Both the position numbers and the translations under genes were made by a program. DNA of 64,000 nt, from positions 682,001-746,000 of the forward strand of contig NZ_KB907789.1 in assembly GCF_000382205.1 (NCBI RefSeq), read 5' to 3'. This document shows positions 18,074 through 25,840 of the stretch, piece after piece (the stretch's first letter is position 1; the number at the start of each line of letters is the position of its first letter). Under the pieces are notes generated by a model, which saw only the letters and a list, made by a program, of their open reading frames with translations, was not told the DNA's origin and did not search any database. The stretch comes from Dyadobacter beijingensis DSM 21582 (lineage in GTDB: Bacteria > Bacteroidota > Bacteroidia > Cytophagales > Spirosomataceae).

Positions 18074-18655
18074 TTAAAAAAAGAATAGGTTTAATACCAT
18101 AGTCACAAACCACCTCGCGCGGATGCGGGTAAGGCCTTTTTGCAAAAAATTGGAAACCGACTGCCGGTTGACGCCCATCAGACCGGAAATATCCGCCACG
18201 CTCATATTCTCGTAGTAGCGCAGGTATAGCGCCTCGCGCTCACGCTTGGGCAACGCCTCCATGTGCGCGTGCATCTGCGCCACGAGGCCGTTCAGCGTCT
18301 CCTGCTCGATCAGCAGCGATTCCGCATTGAAATTTTCAGGTAAAGATGTGTCCCAATCCAGCGACTCCTCGTTCGCGAACCGCTGCTGGTAACGCATATG
18401 CCCGAGAATGCTGTGCCGGATGGCTTTGAAAAGGTAAAATTTGACCGAGGGTGTCTGACTGATCCGCTCACGGTTCTGCCAGAGGTCGAGAAACAGGTCC
18501 TGAATGCAGTCCTCGACAATACTTTCATCGACAAGGAACTTCATCCCGTACCGCCGCAAAGCGCCATAATACCGCTCGACGATCACGCCCAGCGCCTCGT
18601 TATCGCCATTTCGGTAAGCGAGCCAAAGCGCGCCGTCGTCGGTGGTCCAGTCCAA
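18074..18655 (-). CDS. ECF RNA polymerase sigma-70 factor
   Basis: The 193-aa protein has region 2 (VIVERYYGALRRYGMKFL; VEDCIQDLFLDLWQNRE) and region 4 (LPKREREALYLRYYENMSV; ISGLMGVNRQSVSNFLQKG). It is of the Bacteroidota FecI-like group that pairs with FecR and SusC/SusD genes. It should transcribe the susCD operon downstream when released by the anti-sigma. Length is normal. Confidence 0.93.
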   Translation of the reverse strand: MDWTTDDGALWLAYRNGDNEALGVIVERYYGALRRYGMKFLVDESIVEDCIQDLFLDLWQNRERISQTPSVKFYLFKAIRHSILGHMRYQQRFANEESLDWDTSLPENFNAESLLIEQETLNGLVAQMHAHMEALPKREREALYLRYYENMSVADISGLMGVNRQSVSNFLQKGLTRIRARWFVTMVLNLFFF

Positions 18656-18775
18656 ATCCCCAAAAGTTTAAATACGCAGTGTTTTATTAACTGGCATAGA
18701 CGAGGAATCCTGTGGTTCACCTGACAACGTTCCCGGGAATTTGTCAAAATTTAGTCAGGAATGGTCAGAAGATGA

Positions 18776-19354
18776 TCAGTTTGAAATAATCGAATGCTGA
18801 TTATTAACCAGGTACAAGACATTATCGGTGCCGGGATGGTAAAATACAGGGACCTGACTTCCGGTATTGAGTGTGTTATACCAACCTTCGTGAATTTCCA
18901 CCGGCACTATTTTCCCGCTTACCGGATGGCTTACATACACATAAAATGTTTTCGGGGTTTTAGTGGCGCCCCGGCTTCGCGGCAGCTTTATCTCCTTTTT
19001 GGATTGAACGGTGGCATACCCGCGCAAATTCATGGATGCCTTCGGAAAAATCCAGTTCTTCCGCACGAAAAACACGAGTACCGGAGCCACATTCGTCAGG
19101 AATACCAACCCGAAAATACCGATCATACGCTGCTGGGAATAGGGTTCTTCGAATATCCATTGGGTAAACAATCCGCCATATTGGTCCATCAATGCACCGG
19201 TTTGCTCTTTTCTGAAAAACAACCCGACCCAGGCGGCTATAAACACGGCGGCAAATGCGAAAAAGAGTATCCTGTCCCACCATTTTTTCGCCAGGGCAAG
19301 GCGGTGTGACAGGCGATCGGCGTAGAATTCGTTGAGGGTGTAGTGTTGGAGCAT
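18776..19354 (-). CDS. Hypothetical membrane protein with two helices
   Basis: The 192-aa protein has two hydrophobic segments (ILFFAFAAVFIAAWVGLFF near 30 and MIGIFGLVFLTNVAPVLVFF near 80). A soluble C-terminal region follows, ending in a GSQVPVFYHPGTDNVLYLV segment reminiscent of DUF3592-type proteins (a small beta domain after membrane helices). No catalytic motif is visible. It is monocistronic. Confidence 0.6.
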   Translation of the reverse strand: MLQHYTLNEFYADRLSHRLALAKKWWDRILFFAFAAVFIAAWVGLFFRKEQTGALMDQYGGLFTQWIFEEPYSQQRMIGIFGLVFLTNVAPVLVFFVRKNWIFPKASMNLRGYATVQSKKEIKLPRSRGATKTPKTFYVYVSHPVSGKIVPVEIHEGWYNTLNTGSQVPVFYHPGTDNVLYLVNNQHSIISN

Positions 19355-19438
19355 ATGGATTTACACATTTAACCTTACGTATATCATGTACGGAATTACC
19401 CACTTGCCGATTGATCAATCTGACCGAATAGGTTACAA

Positions 19439-20041
19439 TTAAGGAAATAAGCTAATCTGACCACCCGACGCATTCGGTCCCAGCAAAGGAATCGTGTCGA
19501 TCACCTCATACTGCCGACGCTTCTCATTATACTTCCGGATCGCGAACGACTCGCACAGAAAACCAGCCTCATATTCCGTAAAAATAGAGTACGCCAATGC
19601 AATCCACTCGCGCGTGAGCCTGCGCCCGATGGACATGTGCGGGTTCTTCGACTCGTCGGCCCATTTCTGCATGTATTGCTTCTTGAACTTCTTGTCGAAA
19701 CCCTTCATGATCGCCTGCGTGCGCTCCCGAATAGCGTCGCATGATGCTTCTGTGGGTTTAATGTAGAATGCGGAGAAATTGGCCCGGTCGAAATCGGCGA
19801 AGCCGGAGAAGTTTAGTTCAAACGGTGTTAATGGGGACACAAGGCGCGTGTATTCGGCGAGGATCAGTGGGTAATCCGCCTCTGCCGCATCGAAGCCGTC
19901 CAGCGAGATGTGGCCGTCGGCATTAGCGCTGCCGTAGGATTTGCTGATGGCGTTGCGGTAGTCTAGCTTGAAGCCGCGGACGTCTTCGGCGATGGATGGC
20001 GGGGGCATGATCGCCAGGGAGTATGAGCAAATGCCAGACAT
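19439..20041 (-). CDS. 2H phosphoesterase / 2'-5' RNA ligase superfamily protein
   Basis: The 200-aa protein has two His-x-Ser/Thr motifs, GHISLDGF near residue 44 and NPHMSIGRR near residue 133, the catalytic pair of the 2H superfamily (2'-5' RNA ligase, CPDase and related enzymes). Members hydrolyse cyclic phosphodiesters or act on RNA ends. It starts three bases after a 70-aa gene on the same strand, so the two form an operon. The real substrate is unknown. Confidence 0.7.
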   Translation of the reverse strand: MSGICSYSLAIMPPPSIAEDVRGFKLDYRNAISKSYGSANADGHISLDGFDAAEADYPLILAEYTRLVSPLTPFELNFSGFADFDRANFSAFYIKPTEASCDAIRERTQAIMKGFDKKFKKQYMQKWADESKNPHMSIGRRLTREWIALAYSIFTEYEAGFLCESFAIRKYNEKRRQYEVIDTIPLLGPNASGGQISLFP

Positions 20042-20044
20042 GAC

Positions 20045-20257
20045 TTATTCTTTTAATTTTCTACGAATAAACACAGTTTTGTCCATTCGTTCGCCAGGTT
20101 TTAGCATTTGATTGACCAGAAAGGTAACTGCTGCCAATCTTTCCTGTGGCGTTTTACTAAGCCAATATTCCAGGTCGTCGCTTGGCTGGCAATGCGTTTT
20201 CATGTCAACGACGCGTTTAACCATGGCAATTCTTCTTGTCATAAGCTTATGTATCAA
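20045..20257 (-). CDS. Small hypothetical protein upstream of the 2H phosphoesterase
   Basis: Up to 70 aa; several in-frame ATGs leave the start unsure. The core LEYWLSKTPQERLAAVTFLV resembles small proteins found in front of nucleotidyltransferase-type toxin genes, but here it precedes a 2H phosphoesterase with a 3-bp gap. It may be a small regulator or antitoxin-like partner of that gene; this is only inference from layout. Confidence 0.55.
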   Translation of the reverse strand: MIHKLMTRRIAMVKRVVDMKTHCQPSDDLEYWLSKTPQERLAAVTFLVNQMLKPGERMDKTVFIRRKLKE

Positions 20258-20264
20258 GATTGAT

Positions 20265-20891
20265 CTACAAAATCAGATGATCAAACTTCTTAAACTTCTT
20301 CCATTTACCGTTCGGTTGCTTTGCGTATACGATCGTGACCGAGCCAAAGTCCCCGTACCACGCGCCGTCGATTTGGTAATGGCCACCAAAATAGATTGCG
20401 ACATCAATAAACGCATAGCGTCCATCAGAAGTGAAAATAGGTTCGGTGGTGGACACACAAAAGCCCTCTACATGTTTGATTGAGGCTATCGTGCGGTAAT
20501 TGGTCCCTTTTAAGGCTATTTTCTTGGCTGTCGTAGGCTTCAAAGTTCGTTTTCGAAGCGATTTGCGCTCGGTAGTACTAATGGCTTTCAACATTTGCGG
20601 ATCACGAAAAAGGTATTCCGGATCATAGGATTCATGGCGACTTGTCTTCGTTTCTGTGTCGATCTGGTCCTGCGTTTCGCCACCTACAAACCCATTCCAG
20701 AAAACAGTGTAATCCCAGCTGTTCGTCGTGTTCGAAATGAGGATGGTCTTCGGCTGTTTGTGCGACAGACTATTCATAATGTCAAAGTTAGTGGGATCGC
20801 TGAATGTAAGCCGGTAAATTTCACCGCTCTGCGCTGGCGCAACTGTCACGGTCGCAAAGATAAACAGCCATGTCAATTTGAAGATTTTCAT
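20265..20891 (-). CDS. Hypothetical secreted protein
   Basis: I place the start at MKIFKLTW, which gives a clean signal peptide cut near APAQS and a 208-aa precursor. The longer open frame upstream adds residues that do not look like a signal. The mature protein has no motif I know; the end shows a beta-rich SNTF2-like feel (YAFIDVAIYFGGHYQIDGAW; FGSVTIVYAKQPNGKWKKF). It is divergent from the GH29 gene. Confidence 0.6.
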   Translation of the reverse strand: MKIFKLTWLFIFATVTVAPAQSGEIYRLTFSDPTNFDIMNSLSHKQPKTILISNTTNSWDYTVFWNGFVGGETQDQIDTETKTSRHESYDPEYLFRDPQMLKAISTTERKSLRKRTLKPTTAKKIALKGTNYRTIASIKHVEGFCVSTTEPIFTSDGRYAFIDVAIYFGGHYQIDGAWYGDFGSVTIVYAKQPNGKWKKFKKFDHLIL

Positions 20892-21016
20892 GCATGATGA
20901 AGTGTTTTCGAAAACCCTAATATAGCCAATGGGCCTGAAACTATTTTCAAAAACACGCCCAAAACAGAGTATCGCAAGCGCCAAATCCAGTCTTTCCAAA
21001 AAGACCTTTTCAAACA

Positions 21017-22369
21017 ATGCGCACCAGACTCTTATCACTCCTACTACTCCTCGGTCTCGCCACCGCCACCCACGCCCAGCAAACCGCCAACAAACCCGAA
21101 CGCGTCAAATGGTTCCAGGACCTGGGTTTCGGGATGTTCATTCACTGGAATGTGGATGTGTCGCTCGGGACCGTGATCAGCCATTCGCTGGCCGGTGCTT
21201 CGGACGATTATGTGAACCGGTATATGAAGGAGCTGCCGACGTTCTTCAACCCCAAAAAGTTCGATCCCGACGAATGGGCCACGATGGCGCGGCTTGCCGG
21301 GATGAAATATGTCGTTTTCACAACCAAGCACCACGCCGGTTTCTGCATGTTCGATACCAAAACGACGACTTTCAATGTGATGAATACACCTTTCAAACGG
21401 GACGTGACGAAGGAGATCATCGACGCATTCCGAAAGCAGGGCATTGCCATCGGGCTGTATTTTTCGCCGGAAGATTTCCTGTTTTTCCACCAGAACAACA
21501 TCCCGCTCGGCCGGTTGCAGGATAAGCGCCAGTTCCCGGTGAACAACCCCAAACTGATGGAATACGACAAGGCGCAGATCAAGGAATTGCTCACCAATTA
21601 CGGAAAGATCGACATTATGTTCTTCGATGGTCCCGGCGATGGCCTGCGCGAGTACGCGTGGAGCCTGCAACCCGAGCTCGTGATCACGCGCGACGCCATG
21701 AACACGCCCGAGCAAAACATCCCCGACAAAGCCTCGCCGCGCCCGTGGGAAGCCTGCTACACGATGGGCACCGACTGGCAATACAAACCGACCAACGACC
21801 CCCACAAATCGGGCACCGAGATCATCAACATGCTCATCGAGATCCGCGCCAAGGGAGGCAACTTCCTGCTGAACGTCGGCCCGAAACCGAACGGCGAAAT
21901 CCAGATCGAACAGGAAGCGCTCCTCCGCGAAATCGCCCTCTGGAACTTCGCGAACGGAGAATCCATATACGCCGTCAAACCACTACCCATCATCCGCGAC
22001 AAAGACATCTGGTTCACACAATCCAACGACGAAAAAGCCATTTACGCCTTTATCACCAAAAAGCGCGACGACGAATGGAAATACGGCCAACGCCGCGAAT
22101 TCCTCTTCCCGATGATCGAAGGAACTGCTGCTACGAAGGTGGAAGTGCTGGGTTATGGGAGCGAGCTGGTGGAATATGTGAACAATTTTGATGCTTCGAT
22201 CCGCTCTGCTCCCACCCCTTTGGGGCTCGCTGTGAGCGCGGTGAATGGGCAGCGGTTCTATACAAACCGGACGTGGCCTAATGCGGTGGTTTTGAAGATT
22301 TCGAATGCGAAGTTTAAAGCTGCCGAGGAGAAAAAGACTTCGAAATCGGGGATTGACGGGGCGCAATAG
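21017..22369 (+). CDS. GH29 alpha-L-fucosidase family protein, secreted
   Basis: A 450-aa precursor with a signal peptide ending near THAQQ. GH29 marks are FGMFIHWNVDVSLGT, MARLAGMKYVVFTTKHHAGF (substrate-binding HH), IAIGLYFSPEDF, IDIMFFDGPGD (Asp nucleophile position) and KGGNFLLNVGPKPNGEI. The family removes alpha-L-fucose from glycans with a retaining mechanism, in the periplasm or outside the cell. It lies near a Sus locus but on the other strand and separated by several genes, so a direct link is not shown. Confidence 0.88.
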   Translation: MRTRLLSLLLLLGLATATHAQQTANKPERVKWFQDLGFGMFIHWNVDVSLGTVISHSLAGASDDYVNRYMKELPTFFNPKKFDPDEWATMARLAGMKYVVFTTKHHAGFCMFDTKTTTFNVMNTPFKRDVTKEIIDAFRKQGIAIGLYFSPEDFLFFHQNNIPLGRLQDKRQFPVNNPKLMEYDKAQIKELLTNYGKIDIMFFDGPGDGLREYAWSLQPELVITRDAMNTPEQNIPDKASPRPWEACYTMGTDWQYKPTNDPHKSGTEIINMLIEIRAKGGNFLLNVGPKPNGEIQIEQEALLREIALWNFANGESIYAVKPLPIIRDKDIWFTQSNDEKAIYAFITKKRDDEWKYGQRREFLFPMIEGTAATKVEVLGYGSELVEYVNNFDASIRSAPTPLGLAVSAVNGQRFYTNRTWPNAVVLKISNAKFKAAEEKKTSKSGIDGAQ

Positions 22370-22503
22370 GGCTTTGCGCTGCTAATGCTTTGGAATGGGG
22401 ACTGCTTAGGCGGTCTCCATTTTTTTGTTTGGACAAAAAGGAAAATAAAGGAACGTGAGTGAGTACAAATGTGCCGGGAGGCATTACTAGTTATTCGTTG
22501 GTT

Positions 22504-22746
22504 CTACGCCGCCTTCCGCTCTTCGAGCTTTTGGAAGAAAAAGACAAGCTCGCGGAAGGTACAGAAGAGGTCGCTGGCCCTTGGGTTATGGCCGAGTTCG
22601 CCTTGGGCGACCATAAAGCCGGTGTATATCGTCCAGAGGTCTTCGACCCATTCTGTTGGGGCGTTCATGGTTAGGAGGTCCTTCACGTGCTCTCCATAGG
22701 CGAGCGTGGTCGAATCCGGGGATTCGAGATGTGTTTGTTTGTTCAT
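22504..22746 (-). CDS. Small hypothetical protein (80 aa) behind a leader peptide
   Basis: MNKQTHLESPDSTTLAYGEH... is a soluble protein with aromatic-rich segments (APTEWVEDLWTIYTGFMV; LFCTFRELVFFFQKLEER). I do not recognise the family. It sits 36 bp after a short leader peptide and a strong hairpin with a T run. The bases in front of its ATG repeat those in front of the leader ATG. The organisation suggests expression by read-through of the hairpin. Confidence 0.6.
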   Translation of the reverse strand: MNKQTHLESPDSTTLAYGEHVKDLLTMNAPTEWVEDLWTIYTGFMVAQGELGHNPRASDLFCTFRELVFFFQKLEERKAA

Positions 22747-22775
22747 GAAACTTACGATTTAAGGGATTTAAAAAA

Positions 22776-22848
22776 GCCCTGTCTAAGGTGTCCTAACGCT
22801 CGTAAGGGCGTCCGGGGGACTTTCGCCACACCCACACCATAACAGGGC
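22776..22848 (-). terminator. Long structured terminator/attenuator between leader peptide and 80-aa gene
   Basis: Outer arms 22776-22782 and 22842-22848 are perfect (GCCCTGT/ACAGGGC). Inner pairings include GGTGT/ACACC and GGGTGT/ACGCCC. On the minus strand a run of six T follows at once. The stem covers almost the whole leader-peptide frame, so translation of the leader would alter folding. Confidence 0.7.
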
Positions 22849-22869
22849 AACTCTTCTAAGATTTTTCAT
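22783..22869 (-). CDS. Predicted 28-aa leader peptide
   Basis: A 28-codon frame begins MKNLRRVALLWCGCGESPP and ends TSVRTP before TAG. It is preceded by TCCCTATAAATCGTAAG, nearly the same as the sequence before the 80-aa gene. The frame lies inside a hairpin with a T run. A role in attenuation, or a repeated mobile leader element, are both possible. Confidence 0.45.
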   Translation of the reverse strand: MKNLRRVALLWCGCGESPPDALTSVRTP

Positions 22870-22958
22870 ATGCTTACGATTTATAGGGAATGCGAATATT
22901 CGGAGTTTTATTGAAGAAAGCAAATTTGGGGTAAAACCTAAGATTCTTGTGGTTTTAG

Positions 22959-22990
22959 TTGTTAAGTTACATAAACTACTTCGTAATTTG
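22959..22990 (+). promoter_or_regulatory. Predicted promoter of the RT-associated ncRNA
   Basis: TTG at 22959-22961 and TAATTTG at 22984-22990 are separated by 22 bp and resemble the Bacteroidota -33/-7 elements (one base short of TAnnTTTG). The predicted start falls at about 22995, exactly where the 5' arm of the ncRNA terminal stem begins. Confidence 0.5.
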
Positions 22991-22994
22991 CGAC

Positions 22995-23275
22995 GTTGGT
23001 TGGTTAAGTCCGCAGTACAGTGTTTGAGTTACTTCACCTTAGGTTGAAGATACCCTATCTAATGTGATAGGTGGTACTTATATCATTCGGGTTCCACGTT
23101 GGAGCGCCCGTTAAGAAATAAAGTGAAACGGTTATCATGGTACTCAGGCTGATCTGGGTGTTCATATGTGTAACGAAGTTCATGTTCCAAAAGACGTGCC
23201 CGCAAGGGCGTTACGACACGAACTGGCTGCATTCAGATAATGAATAAAGGATAGCGTCGCTTTTAACCAACCAAC
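22995..23275 (+). ncRNA. Structured 281-nt RNA upstream of the reverse transcriptase (DRT2-type template RNA candidate)
   Basis: The ends form a perfect 13-bp stem: GTTGGTTGGTTAA at 22995-23007 pairs with TTAACCAACCAAC at 23263-23275. Internal hairpins include CTATC/GATAG around 23056-23070, CGGG..CCCG with a TCCA/TGGA inner stem (about 23088-23110), CTCAG/CTGGG near 23143-23158, and GCCC-GCAA-GGGC with a GNRA tetraloop near 23198-23209. It ends 23 nt before the RT start codon. DRT2 and some other defence RTs use such an upstream RNA as a template. Direct repeats and a stop-free stretch lie inside (see findings). No long protein is encoded. Confidence 0.75.
23137..23247 (+). CDS. Small open frame inside the ncRNA (36 codons), possible neo-type unit
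   Basis: From ATG the frame reads MVLRLIWVFICVTKFMF, a hydrophobic helix-like start, and ends in HSDNE before TAA. The same frame is open upstream to 23122, and a 117-nt part of it (23128-23244) has no stop. Whether it is translated directly, only after concatemeric reverse transcription, or not at all cannot be decided from sequence. Confidence 0.3.
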   Translation: MVLRLIWVFICVTKFMFQKTCPQGRYDTNWLHSDNE

Positions 23276-23298
23276 ACTTTTATTCTAGCAAATGAATT

Positions 23299-24789
23299 AT
23301 GAAAGATTGGCTACGCTTAAGACCCTATATTCATATTTCACCAAGACTTGGTTGCAAATCAAAAAATAGGACCAAACACTATGTTACAACCTATGTCAAT
23401 GACAGTAAAAATGTTGCAACTCATCGCTTTTCACCATTACTTCATTATAAAATAGTTAATCATCGTTACAAGCGTGATGGCTCTAAAAGACTAGAAAGTG
23501 GTAAAATTGGAAGGGCTTACAAAGTAAAAATTAGGCCGATTTACTACGCAAACCATTTGGATGCACAGATTTTCGCCTTTTACGCGGACAAAATAAATAA
23601 ACAATTACAAGAAATTTATGAATCGGACATAAATCTCAGCAACTCAGTAATTGGCTATCGTGCAATTCAGTCCAACGCTCGTCGTAATAAATGCACAATC
23701 GACTTTGCAAGAGAGGTTTTTGAGTTTATTTCGAATCACAAGAAGCATAACGTTTCTGTGGTGTGTCTTGATATCGCGAGTTTCTTTGATAACCTTGATC
23801 ACTCTGTCCTAAAATCAGCTTGGAGCCGGTTACTTAACCAGATTCTGCTTCCGAAAGAAGATTATCAGGTTTTTAAAGCGATTACTAGGCCATATTACAT
23901 TGATTTAGAAGAGCTCATCCCGTTACTACCTAATTTTGATAAGCGAAGTTTAAATTTAGTCAGTAAATCAAAAAGGGCATCTCTATTTGACTCTTTTCAA
24001 CAATTTAGGTCAATAGTATACTCGAACAAATTACTACGAAAATATGGATCAAAAGATAACAAGAAAGGAATTCCTCAGGGAACTCCAATAAGTGCAGTCC
24101 TATCCAATTTATATTTTCTACAATCGGATATCGAAATCCTTAAAATCCTCTCACCCTTTGAAGGCCTATATCGTCGCTATTCTGACGACATTTTACTTAT
24201 TTGTCCAACAGATCAAGTTGAGAATGTCATAAAAACAGTTAAAGACATTATTGAAAGGCAGTTAAACTTAAAAATACAGGATAACAAGACTATCATAGCT
24301 AATCTTACCCGTAGCTCATCGACAGACAGTTGGACTATAAACGCTACCAATTCGCAAGGGCAAACTGTAAGCAAATCCATTGGCTATCTTGGTTTTGAGT
24401 TTGATAGAAATCGCATTAGAATTAGAAATAGCAGTATCTCGAAATATTACCGCGGTCTCAAACGAGCGATTCGTCGCAGAGCATTCTATGCAAAAGTGCA
24501 GCTAGAAAAAAATAAGCTTGCAAACATCAAAGAGGATGACTGGATATTTAGAGCAGGGATATTTAGAAGAAAGACTCATTTAGGTGCTAAAAGAAAGAAA
24601 ATAGATGGAAGGGTATTTTGGGGAAATTATATATCATACGTAAAAAATGCTGGTCACATGATGGGAGATGCCCATACAAAATCCATTAATAGACAGGTAC
24701 GAAATCACTGGAAAATAGTGGCAAATGAAATTGAAAGGCATGAAAAACGATACGGATTACCAAAAGCTCCGAAGTCAAAAGGCAACTAA
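23299..24789 (+). CDS. drt2: Defence-associated reverse transcriptase, DRT2-like (UG2 group)
   Basis: The 496-aa RT has the N-terminal WLRLRPYIH and KNVATHRFSPLLHY segments, motif 1/2 KVKIRPIYYANHLDAQI (about 75-91), motif A VVCLDIASFFDNLDH (Asp158), motif B GIPQGTPISAVLSN (257-270), active site YSDD (294-297) and a C-terminal thumb region. Retron hallmarks (NAxxH, VTG) and group II intron maturase domains are absent. Layout and N-terminal motifs fit the UG2/DRT2 antiviral RTs, which copy an upstream ncRNA into concatemeric cDNA that becomes a gene on phage infection. The gene is clearly AT-richer than its neighbours, suggesting transfer. Alternative: another UG group with an upstream RNA, such as DRT9. 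Confidence 0.72.
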   Translation: MKDWLRLRPYIHISPRLGCKSKNRTKHYVTTYVNDSKNVATHRFSPLLHYKIVNHRYKRDGSKRLESGKIGRAYKVKIRPIYYANHLDAQIFAFYADKINKQLQEIYESDINLSNSVIGYRAIQSNARRNKCTIDFAREVFEFISNHKKHNVSVVCLDIASFFDNLDHSVLKSAWSRLLNQILLPKEDYQVFKAITRPYYIDLEELIPLLPNFDKRSLNLVSKSKRASLFDSFQQFRSIVYSNKLLRKYGSKDNKKGIPQGTPISAVLSNLYFLQSDIEILKILSPFEGLYRRYSDDILLICPTDQVENVIKTVKDIIERQLNLKIQDNKTIIANLTRSSSTDSWTINATNSQGQTVSKSIGYLGFEFDRNRIRIRNSSISKYYRGLKRAIRRRAFYAKVQLEKNKLANIKEDDWIFRAGIFRRKTHLGAKRKKIDGRVFWGNYISYVKNAGHMMGDAHTKSINRQVRNHWKIVANEIERHEKRYGLPKAPKSKGN

Positions 24790-24909
24790 CAGGTTCGTGG
24801 AGTATCGTACTTCTAAGTTAGTGCATGACCAGAACAGATGACTATTTTTTACGTATGTGTTTGCAACCATTAGACTACCTTACTTGTATAAATTGAGTAT
24901 ATTTGACCT

Positions 24910-25095
24910 ATGAAACTATTCGAAAAATACGCCAAACTACGCCATAAATCCTACGTCACGTCAATGGTCACGAATGCCGTAAGCGGGAGCATGGCATTGG
25001 AAAACCAGCACGTGCCCGAGCCTCAGGTACAAGCTATCGTTATCGCGCTGTTGCGAGAGGCCGAGTTAAAAGGGCGTGAGTTCGTGAAGAATTAG
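24910..25095 (+). CDS. Small Fic-antitoxin-like protein (VbhA/FicA-like)
   Basis: The 61-aa helical protein contains NAVSGSMALENQHVPEPQ; SMALEN fits the (S/T)xxxE(G/N) inhibitory helix motif of class I Fic antitoxins. Its last 30 bp overlap the 3' end of a Fic gene on the opposite strand. Class I antitoxins normally sit upstream on the same strand, so this convergent arrangement is odd. It lies 120 bp after the RT gene and could also be co-transcribed with it. The link to Fic rests on the motif and position. Confidence 0.5.
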   Translation: MKLFEKYAKLRHKSYVTSMVTNAVSGSMALENQHVPEPQVQAIVIALLREAELKGREFVKN

Positions 25096-25647
25096 GGCAG
25101 TCAATGCGCTTGTATCGCCTTCATCGCCCTTGCGCAACGCTTCAATATATTTCGCTCGCGCCTCTCCTTCTCTGTGATATAATTGTATCGGCTCGAAGCC
25201 TTTGAGCATGGCAGCTGCGTTCAAAAGCAATCGCGCCGTACGACCATTGCCGTTGTTAAATGGATGAATCCAGACAAACCGGTGATGCAAAAAGGCCAAT
25301 AGTTCAGCTACTTCGTCTTTCTTTTCTACCCTCTTTAACTTATAATTGACATCGTCGGCATACTGATACATCAGCGCCGGAACCTGTGAAGGATGAGGTG
25401 GAGAGAGCTTTCCAACCTGAACGTCAATAGTAGGCCATTTACCCGCCCAACTATACAACTCCCCAAAAGCCGTTCGATGGATTTCCAGGATGAGGCTGAT
25501 ATCAAGGTCCGCATTTTCATCCAATTCCTGAATCGTGATCTCACATTTGGCAACACCGCTTGCTTCGTATAGATTCAAAAGGTCCTTGTCTGTTAAATTC
25601 AGCAGGTTTTCGTCAATGGAGGGAGTATAGTCGGTTCCGTCACTCAT
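25066..25647 (-). CDS. Fic/DOC family protein
   Basis: A 193-aa Fic-fold protein with the core FVWIHPFNNGNGRTARLLLN (motif HPFxxGNGR) near residue 133, and a flap region around FGELYSWAGKWPTIDVQVGK. Fic enzymes transfer AMP or other phosphate groups onto Tyr, Ser or Thr of target proteins. The metal-binding position of the motif is Asn rather than the classical Asp/Glu, a form common in this subgroup. No inhibitory (S/T)xxxE(G/N) helix is obvious in the protein itself. It shares a tail-to-tail overlap with the 61-aa antitoxin-like gene. Confidence 0.85.
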   Translation of the reverse strand: MSDGTDYTPSIDENLLNLTDKDLLNLYEASGVAKCEITIQELDENADLDISLILEIHRTAFGELYSWAGKWPTIDVQVGKLSPPHPSQVPALMYQYADDVNYKLKRVEKKDEVAELLAFLHHRFVWIHPFNNGNGRTARLLLNAAAMLKGFEPIQLYHREGEARAKYIEALRKGDEGDTSALTALILHELTPF

Positions 25648-25840
25648 TTATTAGCCGTTAAAATCATCCTCAATTTACCTAACAAAAGGATTTTTCAAAC
25701 GTTTGTAAATTTGTTTCGCTTGTTGCTCGCCCTTGCGATGAAATACCTTCCCATTCGAACGCCCCTCGGGCTACTGGATAGATCAATACGGAAATGACAA
25801 AAGAAGCTATATTGCCAGTCCAAATACTCCTTTTTGAATC

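Noticed and set aside
20045..20257. Naming the small gene an AbiEi-type antitoxin
   Set aside because: The similarity is only a short segment, and the next gene is a 2H phosphoesterase, not a nucleotidyltransferase.
23017..23218. ACA trinucleotides (23017 and 23216) as jump sites as in the known DRT2
   Set aside because: They are 199 nt apart, not a multiple of three, and the segment between them has stops in all sense frames.
22995..24789. Calling the RT and its RNA a retron
   Set aside because: The terminal inverted repeat is retron-like, but the RT lacks NAxxH and VTG motifs and has IPQGTP/YSDD of the UG/Abi group.
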